The notes: generated from the letters alone by a model not told the origin. A stretch of DNA of 64,000 nt from Billgrantia montanilacus (GCF_003336675.1 NZ_QPII01000016.1:1-64000), one strand, 5' to 3'. Positions 8,588 through 17,892 are shown, numbered from the stretch's first letter. Made by a program: numbers and translations.

Positions 8588-9482
8588 AGGTCAGGCGCCT
8601 CGTACCCTCGAGGAATTGCAGGCCCTGTCCATCGCAATCTCTCGCGGCGAAACCGACCTACACCTGGGCCCCCGTGCCCGTGAGGTGCTGTCGCAGCTGA
8701 TAGAACTGCGGGGCGACCAGTCGCTGCTGTCGATCTCCTCCCTGGCCCGCCGCCTGAACGTCAATCCATCGACAATCTCGAGGCTGGCCCGGGCATTGGG
8801 ATACGAACGTTTCGGCGAATTGCAGAGCCTGCTGCTGAGTTCCAGCCTGACCCCGACCCGTTCCTTTTATCGCCAACACGCCACTGCGGCGCTGGCAGCC
8901 GACAAGCAGGACCTGCAGGCACAGGCCAGGCAGCTATGCGGGGAGCATCAGCTCAACATCGAACGCTTCATGGAAGGGCTGACCAACGAGGATCTCGACG
9001 CATTCGCCACCACTGTGATGGGAGCCAGACGGGTACGCCTCCATGGCATGCGCCAGTTTCACGCTTTCTCCAGCTTTCTGGCCTATGGGCTCGGCATGAT
9101 CCGCTCGGACGTGGGCCTGCTCAGCGATGACAGTTTGGGCGTGGCCGAGGGTCTCGCATCGATGACGGCGGGCGATGTGCTGATCGCCGCCAGCTGCAAG
9201 CCCTATACGCGCCATGTGATCGACGTATGTCGAGCGGCACACGACAACGGCATTCGCACCATCGTCGTGACCGACTACTCGAGCTCCCCCCTCGTTCGCC
9301 ACTCGGAGATCGCCATCCTGGCGCCCCATGAGTCGAGCTTCATTTCCAACAGCATGGTCACGTTTCTCGGCGCAGCGGAATGCCTGGTCAATGCCTGCGC
9401 CACCGTGGGTGGGGACGGCGCAGCCGAAGCACTCTCCCGCCGCGACAAGCTCATCGACCAGCTCGACATCGAAATCGGCTGA
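8556..9482 (+). CDS. RpiR/MurR-family transcriptional regulator with SIS domain
   Basis: A 308-residue regulator. The N-terminal HTH_6 domain is visible (SISSLARRLNVNPSTISRLARALGYERFGELQ), then a SIS sugar-phosphate binding domain in the middle (RVRLHGMRQFHAFSSFLAYGLG; DVLIAASCKPYTRHVID; IRTIVVTDYSSSPL). RpiR proteins usually control adjacent catabolic genes in response to a phosphorylated sugar or related effector. The start at 8556 was chosen because the upstream part of the frame is a shadow of the C45 gene, which it overlaps by 32 bp. As last gene of the glnHPQ-C45 operon it is the likely regulator; the palindromes at 5270-5313 are candidate sites. Confidence 0.9.
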   Translation: MAPTDYSSNNEGQAPRTLEELQALSIAISRGETDLHLGPRAREVLSQLIELRGDQSLLSISSLARRLNVNPSTISRLARALGYERFGELQSLLLSSSLTPTRSFYRQHATAALAADKQDLQAQARQLCGEHQLNIERFMEGLTNEDLDAFATTVMGARRVRLHGMRQFHAFSSFLAYGLGMIRSDVGLLSDDSLGVAEGLASMTAGDVLIAASCKPYTRHVIDVCRAAHDNGIRTIVVTDYSSSPLVRHSEIAILAPHESSFISNSMVTFLGAAECLVNACATVGGDGAAEALSRRDKLIDQLDIEIG

Positions 9483-9561
9483 CCATGGCATCCCGGCGCC
9501 GAGAACGGCATCATGACCTCCCTGAGCCCATTCATTCACGACCGAGACCACCGGATATCCC

Positions 9562-9969
9562 ATGAGAATCCTGATTCGCTATTTTTTCCGCGGCGTGCGC
9601 CTGGTGCTATCGCCGATCCTGCTGGCCTCCGAGAAACTGAGCACGCCGACCGCGGTGGAACGCTCTCCCGAAGCGCGGGCCAACGTCGACGACGCCTGTA
9701 CCCAACTGGCGCTCTACCAGTTCCAGAGCTGCCCGTTCTGCATCAAGGTACGCAAGGAGATCGCACGGCTGGGCTTGAAGATCGAGCTGCGCGATGCTCG
9801 CAATGATCTGGCACATCGCCAGGCACTGGAAACCGGGGGCGGCCGCATCAAGGTGCCTTGCCTGCGGATCGCCTCCGAAGACGGACACGACGAGTGGCTC
9901 TACGAGTCCGATGCCATCAACGCCTGGCTGCATCATCGTTTTGGCGACGCACAGCATCAGGCGGCCTGA
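9562..9969 (+). CDS. Glutaredoxin / GST N-terminal domain protein
   Basis: A 135-residue protein whose C-terminal half is a thioredoxin-fold domain with a glutaredoxin active site C57-P-F-C60, then I-K-V-P-C-L (the cis-proline loop) and a Y-E-S-D-A-I motif that contacts glutathione. The N-terminal 30 residues are basic and hydrophobic (RILIRYFFRGVRLVLSPILL) and may attach it to the inner membrane. This matches the gammaproteobacterial membrane-associated glutaredoxin family. The stop codon overlaps the convergent PH-domain gene by 13 bp. Confidence 0.85.
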   Translation: MRILIRYFFRGVRLVLSPILLASEKLSTPTAVERSPEARANVDDACTQLALYQFQSCPFCIKVRKEIARLGLKIELRDARNDLAHRQALETGGGRIKVPCLRIASEDGHDEWLYESDAINAWLHHRFGDAQHQAA

Positions 9970-11486
9970 CCGACCTCCACGCTGGCCAATAGCCGATTGG
10001 CCAGCGCCCATGCCACTTGCTCCGGCAGATACGGCAGGCTAAGGCGGCCATTGGCCAGATCGAGCTGCAGCGTGACCACCCCGCGCCGCCGTTGCAGCCA
10101 GCTCTGCTGGATGCCGACCGAGACCAGGTTCTGCAGCGGGAAGATACTGGTACGCTGGCCCCAGAGCCCCTGCCGGATGCGCATGTGCTCACCCTCCTTC
10201 GCCCAGCCCATGGCCATCCAGCGCAACTGCGCCACCCCGACCGAGATCACCAGCAGTGTGGCGGCTGCCGCTCCCCAGGCCGCAGCATGGAGCCCACTGG
10301 GACCGACCATGCCAAGCACAGCCAGCAGCAATAGTGACGATCCCAACAGCAGGCGCAGCAGCACCACGCGGCGATAGATGACGTCGACCCGGGCCAGCGG
10401 CTGAACCATGCTCAAGCCTGGCCACAGGACGGCGGTCAGCTCCCTGCCCTGCTCCGTCGACAGGCCGGGCACCACGAACCGACGCGACTCTGCCGCTCCG
10501 CCACCACCCACAGCGCCGAACTGATGACAGACCAGATAGCCTCGACCCAGCAGACGCCCAAGCCCGGTCTGCACCCACTCCACCACCTGAAGTCGGGACA
10601 GGGAGAGGGCCTGCTCCTGGCGAGCGAACAGACCGCTGACTTGAACCTGCCGATCGCCGTCATCGCGCAGCACATAGCCGTGAAAGCGCCACCAGGCAGC
10701 CAGCACGGCAAGCAGCGCCAACACGGCCACTAACCCCAGCACACCCAGCCCAATCGCCAGCAGCGTCGACTCGGGCAGCCACGCCTGCAGGTCGAGCTGA
10801 GGCAGGCTGTCGTGGATCCAGCGCTCCAGCGGCCGGATCAGTGGCGACAGCATCGCCGCAATGACATAGATCGAACGGCTGGTCAGCCCATGGAGCACGA
10901 GCGCTCCCGGGGAGATGGCAAATCGCACGACGGCTTGCCCGGCCCCAGTCCGGCCGTTGACGCCGAAAGAGGGTGCGTTCTCCTCAGCGGCGATATCCGC
11001 GCCCCTCAGCCCCTGCCCCAGCGCTTCGGCAGTGTCGCGACGAATACCCGGCAGCTGAATGCTCGACGCCTCCCCGGCCAACGTTTCCACCTCCCAGAGC
11101 ACAAGGCCGAAGGGGCGCATGTAGGCCGGCTGGTGCGCGGCGATATGCTGTACATGATGGGCCGCCACCTTGAACTCCCGATGCTCGAAAAGTCCTTTCT
11201 GGACGATCAGTACATCGTCATCGAGTCGAAAGCGGAAGCGCCGGTAGTAGAGCAGGCTCAGCAGTCCGGCCACCAGCAACAACAGCACGCCCCCCAGGGC
11301 AAGCTCGCGCAGCCCGAACCGCTCGACCATGGCCAGGCCTGCCCCGGCGCCTAGCAGCAGCGGCATGTGCTGGCGCACCAGCGTCGCCCCGGCGCTGATC
11401 AGCAGCAGCACCACGGCCCAGGGGGAAAGCCGCTGCCAACCGGACAGCGCCACCTGGTCGGAGTGGGCATCCTGCCTACGGCTCAT
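9957..11486 (-). CDS. PH-domain membrane protein, YdbT-like
   Basis: A 509-residue membrane protein with three bacterial PH (bPH2) domains, each following a pair of membrane helices. Recognisable repeats are the strands after FRLDDDVLIVQKGLFEHREFKV, VLRDDGDRQVQVSGLFARQEQ and GEHMRIRQGLWGQRTSIFPLQNL. In Bacillus the YdbS/YdbT pair works together at the membrane with an undefined role. ATG 11486 overlaps the stop of the preceding gene (ATGA), so translation is coupled; the long upstream extension of this frame is a shadow of that gene. The 3' end overlaps the convergent glutaredoxin gene by 13 bp. Confidence 0.87.
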   Translation of the reverse strand: MSRRQDAHSDQVALSGWQRLSPWAVVLLLISAGATLVRQHMPLLLGAGAGLAMVERFGLRELALGGVLLLLVAGLLSLLYYRRFRFRLDDDVLIVQKGLFEHREFKVAAHHVQHIAAHQPAYMRPFGLVLWEVETLAGEASSIQLPGIRRDTAEALGQGLRGADIAAEENAPSFGVNGRTGAGQAVVRFAISPGALVLHGLTSRSIYVIAAMLSPLIRPLERWIHDSLPQLDLQAWLPESTLLAIGLGVLGLVAVLALLAVLAAWWRFHGYVLRDDGDRQVQVSGLFARQEQALSLSRLQVVEWVQTGLGRLLGRGYLVCHQFGAVGGGGAAESRRFVVPGLSTEQGRELTAVLWPGLSMVQPLARVDVIYRRVVLLRLLLGSSLLLLAVLGMVGPSGLHAAAWGAAAATLLVISVGVAQLRWMAMGWAKEGEHMRIRQGLWGQRTSIFPLQNLVSVGIQQSWLQRRRGVVTLQLDLANGRLSLPYLPEQVAWALANRLLASVEVGQAA

Positions 11487-12025
11487 GGCGTATCCGGCTT
11501 GGGTGATATCGCCGACGGCAACGCCTCCAGGCGAGTCAGCAGATGCCGCTTGACCGCTTCGGCACGCTCCGCCGACAGGCCCTCGAGCAGCAGATCGGCG
11601 CCCCTGCCCCCGGCCGTGAAGCAAGCCAGCCTGACCAGGCCGAAGGCGCGCTCCACGGGGTTGCTCAGGGTCTCGACATGCTGCAGACGCACCAGCGGCA
11701 GTACCTGGGTACGACGCACCAGCAGGCCGCGCCGGTAGATCAGATCGTGCTCTCGCAGGCCATAGCCGCGACCGCGGGCCTCTACCCACCCCATCGCGAT
11801 GATGATCACCCCCAGGCCCGCCACTGCCGCGGCAAGCCACGGTTGCCATTCTGCAAGCAGCTCATGCTGCACGGGAAAGACCCAGGCCACCACCACGATG
11901 AAGGCCCAGTGGATCAGGCGAAGCACGGCCTGGCAGGGGGCCAGACGGCGGGACACCGGTGTCAGCGGTGCGTGCTCCACTTTCGGCAAGCCTTCGGGGT
12001 CCAGCGAGGGGTTATCAAACGTCAC
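11483..12025 (-). CDS. PH-domain membrane protein, YdbS-like
   Basis: A 180-residue protein with a pair of membrane helices (about residues 38-80) followed by one bPH2 domain (YGLREHDLIYRRGLLVRRTQVLPLVRLQHVE). I chose the GTG at 12025 because AGGAG stands 5 nt before it and the in-frame ATG further upstream has no such site and adds an unrelated 39 residues. Its stop overlaps the start of the larger YdbT-like gene, forming a two-gene operon. Confidence 0.82.
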   Translation of the reverse strand: MTFDNPSLDPEGLPKVEHAPLTPVSRRLAPCQAVLRLIHWAFIVVVAWVFPVQHELLAEWQPWLAAAVAGLGVIIIAMGWVEARGRGYGLREHDLIYRRGLLVRRTQVLPLVRLQHVETLSNPVERAFGLVRLACFTAGGRGADLLLEGLSAERAEAVKRHLLTRLEALPSAISPKPDTP

Positions 12026-12243
12026 GGTGACTCCTGTTGCTTCAACGACCTGTTCGCCAGCGGCTATCGGTGGCTCTCCCGACAATATCAGATGCCGGCA
12101 AGCCGCAATTGGCAACCTGGAGACGTCAAAAGAGTGTAGCAAGCAGTGATTAGGAACTACGCTTTGACTGTGGAGAATCGATGCATTGAGGGAGGCATAT
12201 CATTCGCTGATCGACGGCCCTGGCGGCCGAAGGAGACGGTATC

Positions 12244-12714
12244 ATGTCCATCCCGATGACCATACGGGAGTACCTGAGAGCCTGTGACATCGACTACGAG
12301 GAGCTCAAGCATCCCCGTGAAGTGAGCACCAGTCGACTCGCCGAGCAGTCGCACATTACCGGCGATCAGCTCGCCAAGGCCGTCATGCTGCATTGCGATT
12401 CCGGTTACCGGGTTGCCGTGCTGCCGAGCACCTGCGATGCCGACCTGGAGAGCCTCGCACGGCTGTTCAATGAAAATGTCGAGCTCGCCTCGGAAGAGGA
12501 GATCAAGCGCCGCTTCAGCGACTGCGACCCCGGCGCCACGACGCCTGTCGGTCAGGCCTACGGGCTGCAAGTCTATGTCGATGACATGCTCCGCTATCAG
12601 TCGGATATCTATTTCGATGCCGGTGATCACGAGACGCTGCTACACATGAGCGGCACTGAATTCGAACGCCTGATGGGCGACAGTCCCCACGGCCAGTTCA
12701 GCCGCCACCACTGA
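12244..12714 (+). CDS. YbaK/ProX-domain protein (aminoacyl-tRNA deacylase family)
   Basis: A 156-residue protein of the YbaK/EbsC family, which hydrolyses mischarged aminoacyl-tRNA in trans. Visible signs are the N-terminal MTIREYLRACDIDYEELKHP, the conserved lysine in Q-L-A-K-A-V-M-L (catalytic in the family), and the G-A-T-T-P-V-G-Q-A-Y-G loop. It is one domain with no synthetase attached. It is transcribed away from the YdbS/YdbT pair, with a 218-bp divergent gap. The exact tRNA substrate cannot be told. Confidence 0.85.
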   Translation: MSIPMTIREYLRACDIDYEELKHPREVSTSRLAEQSHITGDQLAKAVMLHCDSGYRVAVLPSTCDADLESLARLFNENVELASEEEIKRRFSDCDPGATTPVGQAYGLQVYVDDMLRYQSDIYFDAGDHETLLHMSGTEFERLMGDSPHGQFSRHH

Positions 12715-12817
12715 CGTAGCCTCCCATACCCGGCCTTTTCCAACCGCGCACATTCAACCATCCCGGGTCACGTTCACACGTATCGTGGCCCGTCTTCTTG
12801 CAGGGGTAGGCCGGGAC

Positions 12818-13837
12818 TCAGCGCCGTGCCATCGCCTCCAGCGCTCTGGCCAGGCCCACGGTGACCCTGGCCATGGTGTCATAATCGAGCCGGTCGGGGG
12901 TATCGTCAGGGCCGTGGTAGTGCGGGTTACGGAAGTTGGCGGTATCGGTGATCATCATGGCCGGGTAGCCCATTTCCCAGAATGCCCAATGATCCGAGCG
13001 ACGGATGTCGCCAATCAGCTCGGGAGCAGCCAGTCCTTCCGAGGGCACCTGGGCACTTTCCCGGAATGCAGCGATGGCCCTACGCACGAGTGGCCGGGAG
13101 GAAAGGTTGCCGATGAAGGCCACGAAGTCGCCCCGATGCGGATAAAAATGGCCGAGCAGCGGTGGGTGTTGCTGGCTGTCGGGGGCAGCGGTGTAATACC
13201 CCAGCATTTCCAGCGATATCATGCCGGCAATATGCATCTCCTGCTCCCTCGCCTGGCGGGCATAGCGCAGGCTGCCCATGGCGTCGGTTCCGAAGAAGGG
13301 CATTTCCTCGTTGACGAAGGCAACCAGGTGCAGGGAGTGGTCTAAGGTCACGTCCTGGAGGAGTCGAGCCAGCTCGAGCAGCACGGCCACGCCGGAGGCA
13401 TTGTCATCGGCGCCCGGGCTACCCCGCACCGTGTCGTAGTGGGCACCAACGACCAGCACCTCTGCATCCTGTCGCTCAGCCGCGAGCCGTACCTCCACGT
13501 TATGGTACTCCCGGTTTCCGGTCGGCACGGCGTGACGAAGCGTCTCATGGCCTGCCTCCCGGAAGGCGTGCTCGATATAGTCGGCGGCTGCATGCAGCCC
13601 ATCGGGGTGCCAGTAATTACGCTCGCCAATCTCGCCGGCCAGCTGCAGGACATGGCCGCGGAGCCGGTCGCGCAGCGCTTGCGCCTGAGTGTCCAGCGGA
13701 GGAGGGTCGCCCTGATAGGACGCCCCCGGCATGTGCAATACCATCCTGTAGCCTCCTCCCAGCGACAGCAGGAGCAGGACCAGGAGCAGCCCAAGCAGCG
13801 TGCTCAAGCGCAGGATAGGGATAGGGTTACGCTTCAT
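12818..13837 (-). CDS. M28-family zinc aminopeptidase, membrane-anchored or secreted
   Basis: A 339-residue protein with an N-terminal hydrophobic anchor (residues 10-28) and an M28 peptidase domain. The metal ligands and catalytic residues are visible: H-Y-D (VVGAHYDTV), G-A-D-D-N-A-S (bridging Asp), N-E-E (catalytic Glu and ligand), and P-H-Y-H-G-P-D-D-T near the end. Such enzymes remove N-terminal amino acids outside the cytoplasm. The start at 13837 has AGGAGG. It is convergent with the YbaK-like gene. Confidence 0.9.
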   Translation of the reverse strand: MKRNPIPILRLSTLLGLLLVLLLLSLGGGYRMVLHMPGASYQGDPPPLDTQAQALRDRLRGHVLQLAGEIGERNYWHPDGLHAAADYIEHAFREAGHETLRHAVPTGNREYHNVEVRLAAERQDAEVLVVGAHYDTVRGSPGADDNASGVAVLLELARLLQDVTLDHSLHLVAFVNEEMPFFGTDAMGSLRYARQAREQEMHIAGMISLEMLGYYTAAPDSQQHPPLLGHFYPHRGDFVAFIGNLSSRPLVRRAIAAFRESAQVPSEGLAAPELIGDIRRSDHWAFWEMGYPAMMITDTANFRNPHYHGPDDTPDRLDYDTMARVTVGLARALEAMARR

Positions 13838-13970
13838 GGCCGACCTCCTGTCCGCCTATCGCTATACCGCTCTAGCCAGCTCGAAGCCGATACACATCGA
13901 TTCGAGGCAGGGACCTCCTCATGGTATACGCTATCGGCGTATCTCACTGGCTCCTGCAAGGAAAACGTAC

Positions 13971-14837
13971 ATGGCAGACTCGATGGCCTCGGCATCGCCG
14001 AGTATCCTCATCACCGGCTGTTCCAGCGGCATCGGTTACGCCGCGGCCACAACCCTGGCGCAGAGAGGGTGGCGGGTGTTCGCCACGGCACGACGGGAAG
14101 ACGACGTTGCGCGACTGCAGCAAGAGGGCTTCGACGCGCTGCTGCTTGACCTGACCTGCAGTGACTCGATCGCGACAGCGGTCGACGAAACCCTGAGACG
14201 TACCGGCGGTCGCCTCGATGCGCTGTTCAATAATGGTGCCTACGGCCAGCCAGGGGCGGTGGAGGATCTTTCACGCTCGGTGCTGCGTGAGCAGTTGGAA
14301 ACCAACTTGCTCGGCACCCATGAACTGACGACACGGATCATCCCGGTAATGCGGGAACAGGGCGGCGGACGCATCGTTCAGAACAGCTCGGTTCTTGGCT
14401 TTTCCGCCCTGCCCTACCGCGGCGCCTATATCTGCTCCAAGTTTGCCCTCGAAGGTTTGACCGACACCCTGCGCCAGGAACTCTACGGCACCGGTATCCA
14501 CGTCAGCCTGCTGCAACCCGGCCCCATCGCCAGCCGCTTCCGCGAGAACGCCTACCGCGCCTTTCGCGACAACATCAATGCCGCGTCAAGCTATCACGCC
14601 GCCACCTACTGCGCCCTGGAGGCCCGCCTGGCCGGGGAAGGGCCATCGGCTCCCTTCACCCTCGAAGCCGACGCGGTGATTCACAAGCTGATCCATGCCC
14701 TGGAGAGCCGACGGCCCAAGGCCCGTTACCACATCACGGTACCGACCCACCTGTTCGCGGCCCTGAAGCGTATCCTGACCACACGCGGCATGGACCGGGT
14801 CCTACTGCGAGCGACGCGCGGGGAGCGGGAAACGTGA
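13971..14837 (+). CDS. Short-chain dehydrogenase/reductase
   Basis: A 288-residue classical SDR. The cofactor loop is TGCSSGIG, the NNGAYG segment stands where NNAG is usual, the catalytic Ser is in NSSVLGFSALP, and the catalytic Tyr and Lys are in YICSK. NADP preference is suggested by the R-R after the second strand (FATARRED). The start at 13971 has AAGG ahead and directly precedes the Rossmann fold; the longer frame overlaps the divergent M28 gene. Substrate unknown; long SDRs of this kind often act on fatty or steroid-like alcohols. Confidence 0.88.
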   Translation: MADSMASASPSILITGCSSGIGYAAATTLAQRGWRVFATARREDDVARLQQEGFDALLLDLTCSDSIATAVDETLRRTGGRLDALFNNGAYGQPGAVEDLSRSVLREQLETNLLGTHELTTRIIPVMREQGGGRIVQNSSVLGFSALPYRGAYICSKFALEGLTDTLRQELYGTGIHVSLLQPGPIASRFRENAYRAFRDNINAASSYHAATYCALEARLAGEGPSAPFTLEADAVIHKLIHALESRRPKARYHITVPTHLFAALKRILTTRGMDRVLLRATRGERET

Positions 14838-14873
14838 GCCCGTTGCAGGGCGAGAAAAACCGGGAGATCCAAC

Positions 14874-15995
14874 ATGTTCAAATCGGTATGGGTGCTGGGG
14901 TATTTCCGTGGCATCCGACTTGAAATTCATGTCAGTTGGCTGATCATCTTCGCACTGGTGATGGTCAGCATGACCACGGGGCTTCAGCAACAGTACCCGC
15001 ATTGGACCACGGCCGATGCCGTCGTCACTGCGCTGGTCACGGTACTGATCTTCTTCGCCTCCATCCTGGCCCATGAACTGGGCCACAGCCTGGTGGCGAT
15101 CCGACGCGGTGTGCCGGTCACCGCCATTACCCTGTTTATCTTCGGCGGCATGGCGCAGATGAGCCGTGATCCGGAACAGGCCAACGACGAGTTCTGGATT
15201 GCCGTAGCCGGACCAGCGGTCAGCTTTGCACTGGCGGCTCTGTTCGGCGTACTGGCTGGGGTGACCGGCGGCTGGTACGAACCAATTCCCGTGGCATTCA
15301 GCTGGCTTTCAATGATCAATCTGGTCGTTGCGATCTTCAATCTGATCCCCGGCTTCCCCCTGGATGGGGGACGGGTGCTGCGCGCCCTGGTCTGGAAGAT
15401 CACAGGCAGCAACCAACGGGGCAATGAGACCGCCATCGCCAGCGGCCGCTTCCTGGCCTACGGGCTGTTTGGACTGGCGCTCTGGAACATGCTGGTCATG
15501 GGCAACCTGGTCGGTGGGCTCTGGATCCTGCTGATTGCCTGGTTCCTGCTTACCATGAACCACGCCCAGAGCCGCATGTACCAGCTGCGCGATCGCATGG
15601 CGGGTGTCCAGGCCCTTGATCTCGCCGACCCAGACGTCCCTATTGTTCCTGCAAGCCGCCCCATCGAGGAGTGGCTTCGCGAGCAGGTACTGCCCTCCGG
15701 TCGACGTGCATTCCTGGTGGGGGATGTTACGAAGGTACTGGGGTTGGTCTCTCTGAGCGACACGCGACGCATACCTCAGGAGAAATGGTCCTGGATCCCG
15801 GTGAGCGACATCATGACGCCGGCAGACAAGCTGCATCATGTCACCCCAGAGGCCAAGGCCGACGAAATCCTGCAGCTGATGAACGAGTACAACCTTAACC
15901 AGGTACCGGTCATGGCGGAGGGTCGCGCCTGCGGTTGGATTGACCGCCAGCGCCTGCTGCGGATGATCGAGCTTCATCTTGAAGTGAAGCATTGA
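14874..15995 (+). CDS. Site-2-protease-like zinc metalloprotease (M50) with CBS domains
   Basis: A 373-residue intramembrane protease of the SpoIVFB/archaeal S2P branch. The zinc site is H67-E-L-G-H71 inside a membrane helix, and the third ligand is the Asp of F-P-L-D-G-G-R-V-L-R (around residue 165). About six membrane helices are followed by a cytoplasmic C-terminal region with paired CBS motifs (VSDIMTPADKLHHVTPEAKADEILQLMNEYNLNQVPVM). CBS pairs bind adenine nucleotides and are thought to gate these proteases. It follows the SDR gene by 36 nt. It is distinct from RseP, which has PDZ domains instead. Confidence 0.9.
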   Translation: MFKSVWVLGYFRGIRLEIHVSWLIIFALVMVSMTTGLQQQYPHWTTADAVVTALVTVLIFFASILAHELGHSLVAIRRGVPVTAITLFIFGGMAQMSRDPEQANDEFWIAVAGPAVSFALAALFGVLAGVTGGWYEPIPVAFSWLSMINLVVAIFNLIPGFPLDGGRVLRALVWKITGSNQRGNETAIASGRFLAYGLFGLALWNMLVMGNLVGGLWILLIAWFLLTMNHAQSRMYQLRDRMAGVQALDLADPDVPIVPASRPIEEWLREQVLPSGRRAFLVGDVTKVLGLVSLSDTRRIPQEKWSWIPVSDIMTPADKLHHVTPEAKADEILQLMNEYNLNQVPVMAEGRACGWIDRQRLLRMIELHLEVKH

Positions 15996-16029
15996 GTCGG
16001 AGCGCCTAGCCACACTCACCGTGCCGGAA

Positions 16030-17247
16030 TCAAGCGCTGGCGATGAACCGATCACCTGGCCTGGCAGCTCTCAGCAGCAGGTTGCGTGGTGTCAGCGCCC
16101 GGTCGCAGAAGATGCCGAGTTCGGCATCGAATCCCGACTCCATCAGCAGCATCATGCGGTCCAGGGCCAGCCAGACCTCCAGCGGGCGCCGGAACAGGTG
16201 GCGCACCAGCTCCAGGCGCTTTACCCGGGCCTGACGTTGCCAACCGGCCTCCTCGAAGCCGGCCCAGTCGACGCCCAATGGTAGCGACAGTCCCTTCTGC
16301 TGCGCCGCCCATTGGCAGAACCCGGTAAAGTCCTCGGGCATGCGACCGTAGGCGAGGCTGGGCAAGGGCAGGTAGGTATCGATGCCGCGCACCTGGCGCT
16401 GCAGATCATCGAAGCCGAGCCGCCAGGCGCTGGCCCGCTCCCGGCTTCGCCGAACCCCACCTGGCGCCGTTACCGTCTCCTGTACCGACATGGCCAGGTC
16501 TTCCCTGGAGAACGCCAGCCGGTGGGCCGCACACAGCTCTCTGGCACGTCGAGAAAGGGGCCGATAGACCTCGTCACGGGTACGGTGGTAGCAACAAGGC
16601 GCCAGGGTAACCGGGCTCCCCGTTTCGCTGGCATTTTCGAGCAGTCGCACATGTAGATCGCCACAAGCGTGCAGCGCGACAATATGGGTCTGCGCCGTCA
16701 GCGGCGCAGCCAGGGGCGAGGCAAGCACATCCAACTGACACATTTCCACCGCCACGCCCTGCCGCTGCGCCAGCCCGCGCCCCTCGTCACATAAGGTAGG
16801 CTGCCACTCCAGGGCGGTGACGTCGATGGCATGTCGCCGTGCCAGGGTACGAGCCAGGTGTCCCTTGCCGGCACACCACTCCACCAGCGACTCCCGTGGC
16901 CTCAGCCGCACCTGCTCGACGAAGGCTTCGATCTGGCGCCACTTGCGCCCACCAACATGCTGCCCCCACGCCTGCGGCAGCGAGACTGGAGGAGCGGTGA
17001 GTATCGGCAGGTCCACCAGTGCCCCGAGCTCTGCCACCGGCAGCCATTCGTCCAGCGGCGAGGCGTGAAAGGGGGAGTCCTGCAGTCGCACGGCGTCCTG
17101 CTCACTCAGCCCCAGCAGGGCCTCGCCAAGTGCTGGAAAGTCGTCGAGCCAGGGCAGATGGGAGTACTGAAACGGCAGCGGTCGCCAAAGCGGCTGCCAG
17201 CGGGAGAGCAGCTCGGTGAGACAGGCAAGACGACGATGAGCAGACAG
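16030..17247 (-). CDS. SAM-dependent methyltransferase with an unusual start
   Basis: A class I methyltransferase; the SAM-binding motif is E-W-C-A-G-K-G-H-L-A-R, with VTALEWQPTLCDEGR as the acidic strand. The first ATG/GTG/TTG codon in frame is GTG 17091, but the frame stays open further upstream and reads like protein (RWQPLWRPLPFQ, LPWLDDFPALGEALLGLSE), as expected for the N-terminus of this family. It runs back to TAG 17253-17251, the stop of the preceding gene, with CTG 17247 as the only near-cognate start at the head. I therefore propose CTG or another non-standard initiation at about 17247 (405 residues); the shorter form from 17091 has 353. The substrate is unknown. Confidence 0.78.
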   Translation of the reverse strand: MSAHRRLACLTELLSRWQPLWRPLPFQYSHLPWLDDFPALGEALLGLSEQDAVRLQDSPFHASPLDEWLPVAELGALVDLPILTAPPVSLPQAWGQHVGGRKWRQIEAFVEQVRLRPRESLVEWCAGKGHLARTLARRHAIDVTALEWQPTLCDEGRGLAQRQGVAVEMCQLDVLASPLAAPLTAQTHIVALHACGDLHVRLLENASETGSPVTLAPCCYHRTRDEVYRPLSRRARELCAAHRLAFSREDLAMSVQETVTAPGGVRRSRERASAWRLGFDDLQRQVRGIDTYLPLPSLAYGRMPEDFTGFCQWAAQQKGLSLPLGVDWAGFEEAGWQRQARVKRLELVRHLFRRPLEVWLALDRMMLLMESGFDAELGIFCDRALTPRNLLLRAARPGDRFIASA

Positions 17248-17250
17248 CGC

Positions 17251-17760
17251 CTAATACTCGATTCGGGAGGCAGCGATATCGAACTCCACGGCGACATCGA
17301 CACCCTCTTCCAGGTTCGGCTCCTCGCCAAGGGCCTCCTGCAAGGCCAGGGTGCCCTGCACGCGGCCAACCACCCGAGCGATGCCACCATCGACCGCAAA
17401 GGACTCCAGGGTCAGCCGCACGTCGGCCCCTTCAGAGGTGTACACGGGCGGCATGGCCGAGGTGCCGATCAGGTTGAGTATATCGTAATGAGCCACCTCG
17501 CCGTCCTTGAGGGCCACGCTGATGGAGAGCGAGTCTCGGCTCTTCCTGCCATCGGGGTCGACGAAGCCAACGATGTCGATATGGAAATCACCACCGCCCA
17601 TATCGGTAAAGGTGGCGCTGGCGTCACCGTCCTCACGCAGGATGAACCACTCCCGCTCGGCGCCATCGAGCTCACCCTCCAGGCGCTCCGCAGCGGCCGG
17701 TGAAGACCAGAGTCCGGCAGCCAGGATGGTGCCCAGTAAAATCGCTCCCCAATGCCTCAT
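17251..17760 (-). CDS. Secreted protein of unknown function
   Basis: A 169-residue protein with a signal peptide (ILLGTILAAGLWSSPAAA). The mature part is acidic and rich in predicted beta strands, without cysteines or recognised motifs. It ends in a TAG that is in the same reading frame as the following methyltransferase, so the two frames are separated by one stop codon only. I do not recognise the family. Function cannot be assigned; the context suggests co-transcription with the methyltransferase. Confidence 0.75.
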   Translation of the reverse strand: MRHWGAILLGTILAAGLWSSPAAAERLEGELDGAEREWFILREDGDASATFTDMGGGDFHIDIVGFVDPDGRKSRDSLSISVALKDGEVAHYDILNLIGTSAMPPVYTSEGADVRLTLESFAVDGGIARVVGRVQGTLALQEALGEEPNLEEGVDVAVEFDIAASRIEY

Positions 17761-17892
17761 GCCTTCCCCCTTGCCTGTGCCAGGCTACCCTCGCTCTGCG
17801 CCAGCTAACCCCTGGCGTGCATGCGATTGCGTGAGCCTCTCTTCAGGGTAACCGGTATAGCCCTCATCATGCTCGTTCTTGTCGAGCGGGGC

